IMG/VR virus record: IMGVR_UViG_3300042312_000391
Coordinates: 1 to 20,545 of that record
Origin: a virus
Strand: one strand, 5' to 3'
DNA length: 20,545 nucleotides
Both the position numbers and the translations under genes were made by a program. This document shows positions 19,757 through 20,545 of the stretch, piece after piece (position 1 is the stretch's first letter; every line of letters begins with the position of its first letter). The notes beneath the pieces were generated by a model that did not search any database, was not told the DNA's origin, and saw only the letters and a list, made by a program, of their open reading frames with translations.

Positions 19757-19942
19757 ATGACTTATACTGTAAAACTAGAAACCTTTAATGGTGCTGTAAA
19801 AAAAATCAACCTACCTTCTAAGGGTGCGGTTGCTCAATTCATAAACACTTATCCAAACCAATTACCTGTTGGCGTATCTGTTAAATTAGATTGCGACGCT
19901 TTAGGTATTCGTGGAACACTTCGTGGAAAGGCGTTAGCATAA
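19757..19942 (+). CDS. 61-residue protein, early operon 3
   Basis: ATG 19757 is chosen because GAAAGGTGGTCA precedes it and the longer frame would begin inside promoter C. MTYTVKLETFNGAVKKINLP then SKGAVAQFINTYPNQLPVGV and SVKLDCDALGIRGTLRGKAL A: a small alpha/beta protein with a basic face. Overlaps the next ATG (TAATG). Confidence 0.62.
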   Translation: MTYTVKLETFNGAVKKINLPSKGAVAQFINTYPNQLPVGVSVKLDCDALGIRGTLRGKALA

Positions 19943-20076
19943 TGATAAATTCTGTAATGTCTTTTGATTGTAATGAGTGTAATGGTAAAGGTTTAATCTT
20001 TTGGGGAGATAACCTTGACTACAATGTAGAAAAATGCGAGTGTGAAAATTTTGTGTTAGGAGATTTACTACAATGA
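19942..20076 (+). CDS. 44-residue DnaJ-zinc-finger-like protein
   Basis: Cys10-x2-Cys13-x-Gly15-x-Gly17 and Cys32-x-Cys34 resemble the CxxCxGxG repeat of the DnaJ central domain. The start at 19942 (TAATG overlap) is preferred over the in-frame 19891, which overlaps the upstream gene. Coupled to the next gene by an overlapping ATGA. Confidence 0.6.
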   Translation: MINSVMSFDCNECNGKGLIFWGDNLDYNVEKCECENFVLGDLLQ

Positions 20077-20264
20077 TGACACGCAAAGACTATATCAAAA
20101 CCGCAAACATCTTAAAAGGATTTGTAGATGAAATTCCGCAAATTACTTATGAGGATTTAGTAAATGAATTTGCTGAGTGGTTTAAATCAGATAATGAAAA
20201 TTTTGATTTTGCAAGATTTGAAAAGGCTTGCGGAATTGATGAGATTGGTTTAATTCCAGTATAA
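20073..20264 (+). CDS. 63-residue helical phage protein (MTRKDY type)
   Basis: MMTRKDYIKTANILKGFVDE then IPQITYEDLVNEFAEWFKSD and NENFDFARFEKACGIDEIGL: the frame TRKDY...NFDxxRFEKACG recurs in small phage proteins. The ATG at 20073 overlaps the upstream TGA; ATG 20076 is equally possible. Function unknown. Confidence 0.68.
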   Translation: MMTRKDYIKTANILKGFVDEIPQITYEDLVNEFAEWFKSDNENFDFARFEKACGIDEIGLIPV

Positions 20265-20270
20265 CAAAAA

Positions 20271-20297
20271 CGCCTCTAGAACAAATGTTCGGAGGCG
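20271..20297 (+). terminator. Strong hairpin after early operon 3
   Basis: CGCCTC (20271-20276) pairs with GAGGCG (20292-20297), and inside it GAACA (20279-20283) pairs with TGTTC (20286-20290). Only a TTTT follows, at 20307, after CCCGAGGGG. Likely a terminator, not a classic T-run one. Confidence 0.58.
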
Positions 20298-20306
20298 CCC
20301 GAGGGG

Positions 20307-20327
20307 TTTTCCACAGGTTTATCCACA
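20307..20327 (+). promoter_or_regulatory. DnaA-box pair (direct)
   Basis: TTTTCCACA (20307-20315) and TTATCCACA (20319-20327, perfect DnaA box), again 12 nt apart. The flank CCCGAGGSGTTTTCCACAGG is shared with the element at 19178-19197. Confidence 0.52.
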
Positions 20328-20336
20328 GGCTTTACG

Positions 20337-20352
20337 TGTGATTAAAAACACA
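20337..20352. promoter_or_regulatory. CRP/GlxR-like palindrome 6
   Basis: TGTGA-N6-ACACA, in a GTGTG...CACAC context, one mismatch from consensus. Its centre is 64.5 bp upstream of the -10 of promoter D. Confidence 0.56.
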
Positions 20353-20391
20353 CCCTAGATTCCCCAGATCCTTACGGCGTGGCGTTTGATA

Positions 20392-20414
20392 ATGTCAGAC
20401 TAAACTGATAGGAT
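20392..20414 (+). promoter_or_regulatory. RecA-NDp/PafBC-like promoter D
   Basis: ATGTCAGAC, 8 nt, TAGGAT. It lies 23 nt before the ATG at 20438. CTTACGGCGTGGCG (20371-20384) lies between it and site 6. Confidence 0.66.
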
Positions 20415-20437
20415 AAAGATATAACGAAAGGAAAACT

Positions 20438-20545
20438 ATGGGAAAGTTCAAAGATACTTTAATGGGAATACTTGCTCATGATGAGTGCTATGGCGCAGGT
20501 TGGCAATTCACAGGAAATGCTATAGACTATGATGTATGGGCGTGT
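20438..20545 (+). CDS. Partial early gene, cut by window edge
   Basis: 36 codons (MGKFKDTLMGILAHDECYGA then GWQFTGNAIDYDVWAC) open at ATG 20438 and run out of the window. AACGAAAGGAAAAC precedes it and promoter D lies just upstream. Family not recognised. Confidence 0.55.
   Translation, partial: MGKFKDTLMGILAHDECYGAGWQFTGNAIDYDVWAC

Noticed and set aside
19700-19942. 80-residue start for early operon 3
   Set aside because: The upstream ATG is part of promoter C and lacks a Shine-Dalgarno; ATG 19757 has one.

Overview
This window is a stretch of an AT-rich tailed-phage genome, or a closely related prophage. The left two thirds are phage tail, tail-fibre and decoration genes. They include DPTADRTITxPD beta repeats, an Mtd-like fibre N-terminus, collagen-like Gly-X-Y triplets, Fn3 domains and a C1q/TNF-like jelly roll. 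The host is most likely a low-GC actinobacterium, perhaps a freshwater one. That inference rests on early promoters matching the actinobacterial PafBC (RecA-NDp) DNA-damage promoter, on CRP/GlxR-like boxes beside them, and on many leaderless genes. No gene here names the host.

Layout. (1) 1-7947, minus strand: the 3' part of the late structural block, with a 2OG-Fe(II) oxygenase (cut by the window edge), an Fn3 protein with a Phe/Pro repeat tail, two large paralogous tail fibres and small structural proteins. (2) 8079-8630, plus strand: a lone secreted lysozyme/transglycosylase-like gene with its own promoter and terminator, embedded in the minus-strand block. (3) 8681-15236, minus strand: a second Fn3/Phe-Pro protein, more small structural proteins, a collagen-like fibre, a GT32-type glycosyltransferase and a holin-like membrane protein. 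(4) 15237-17600: a divergent switch region with a possible nuclease followed by a cluster of very small genes on both strands, many Cys-rich or single-TM, several overlapping. (5) 17666-18346, minus strand: an operon of five tiny genes. (6) 18347-18772: a dense divergent control region. (7) 18773-20545, plus strand: three short runs of tiny early-type genes separated by control regions.

Regulation is the most striking part. In the late and middle genes a -10 box (often extended, TGNTATAAT) lies only 6-9 nt before ATG at about ten genes, which predicts leaderless mRNAs; other genes have the same box with a leader and Shine-Dalgarno site. In the early region four promoters have TGTCAG-N10-TAGRAT, equal to the spacing of the RecA-NDp motif. 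Each has a TGTGA-N6-NCACA palindrome upstream. The palindrome centre is 52.5-53.5 or 64.5 bp from the -10 box, a difference of about one helical turn. DnaA-box pairs and a repeated ACGGCGTGKCG word lie in the same intergenic modules.

Many genes shorter than 60 codons were found by direct reading of codons, overlapping stop/start junctions (ATGA, TAATG, TAGTG) and Shine-Dalgarno sites. Functions for most of them are unknown. Nothing here shows an integrase, attachment site, tRNA, rRNA or CRISPR array.
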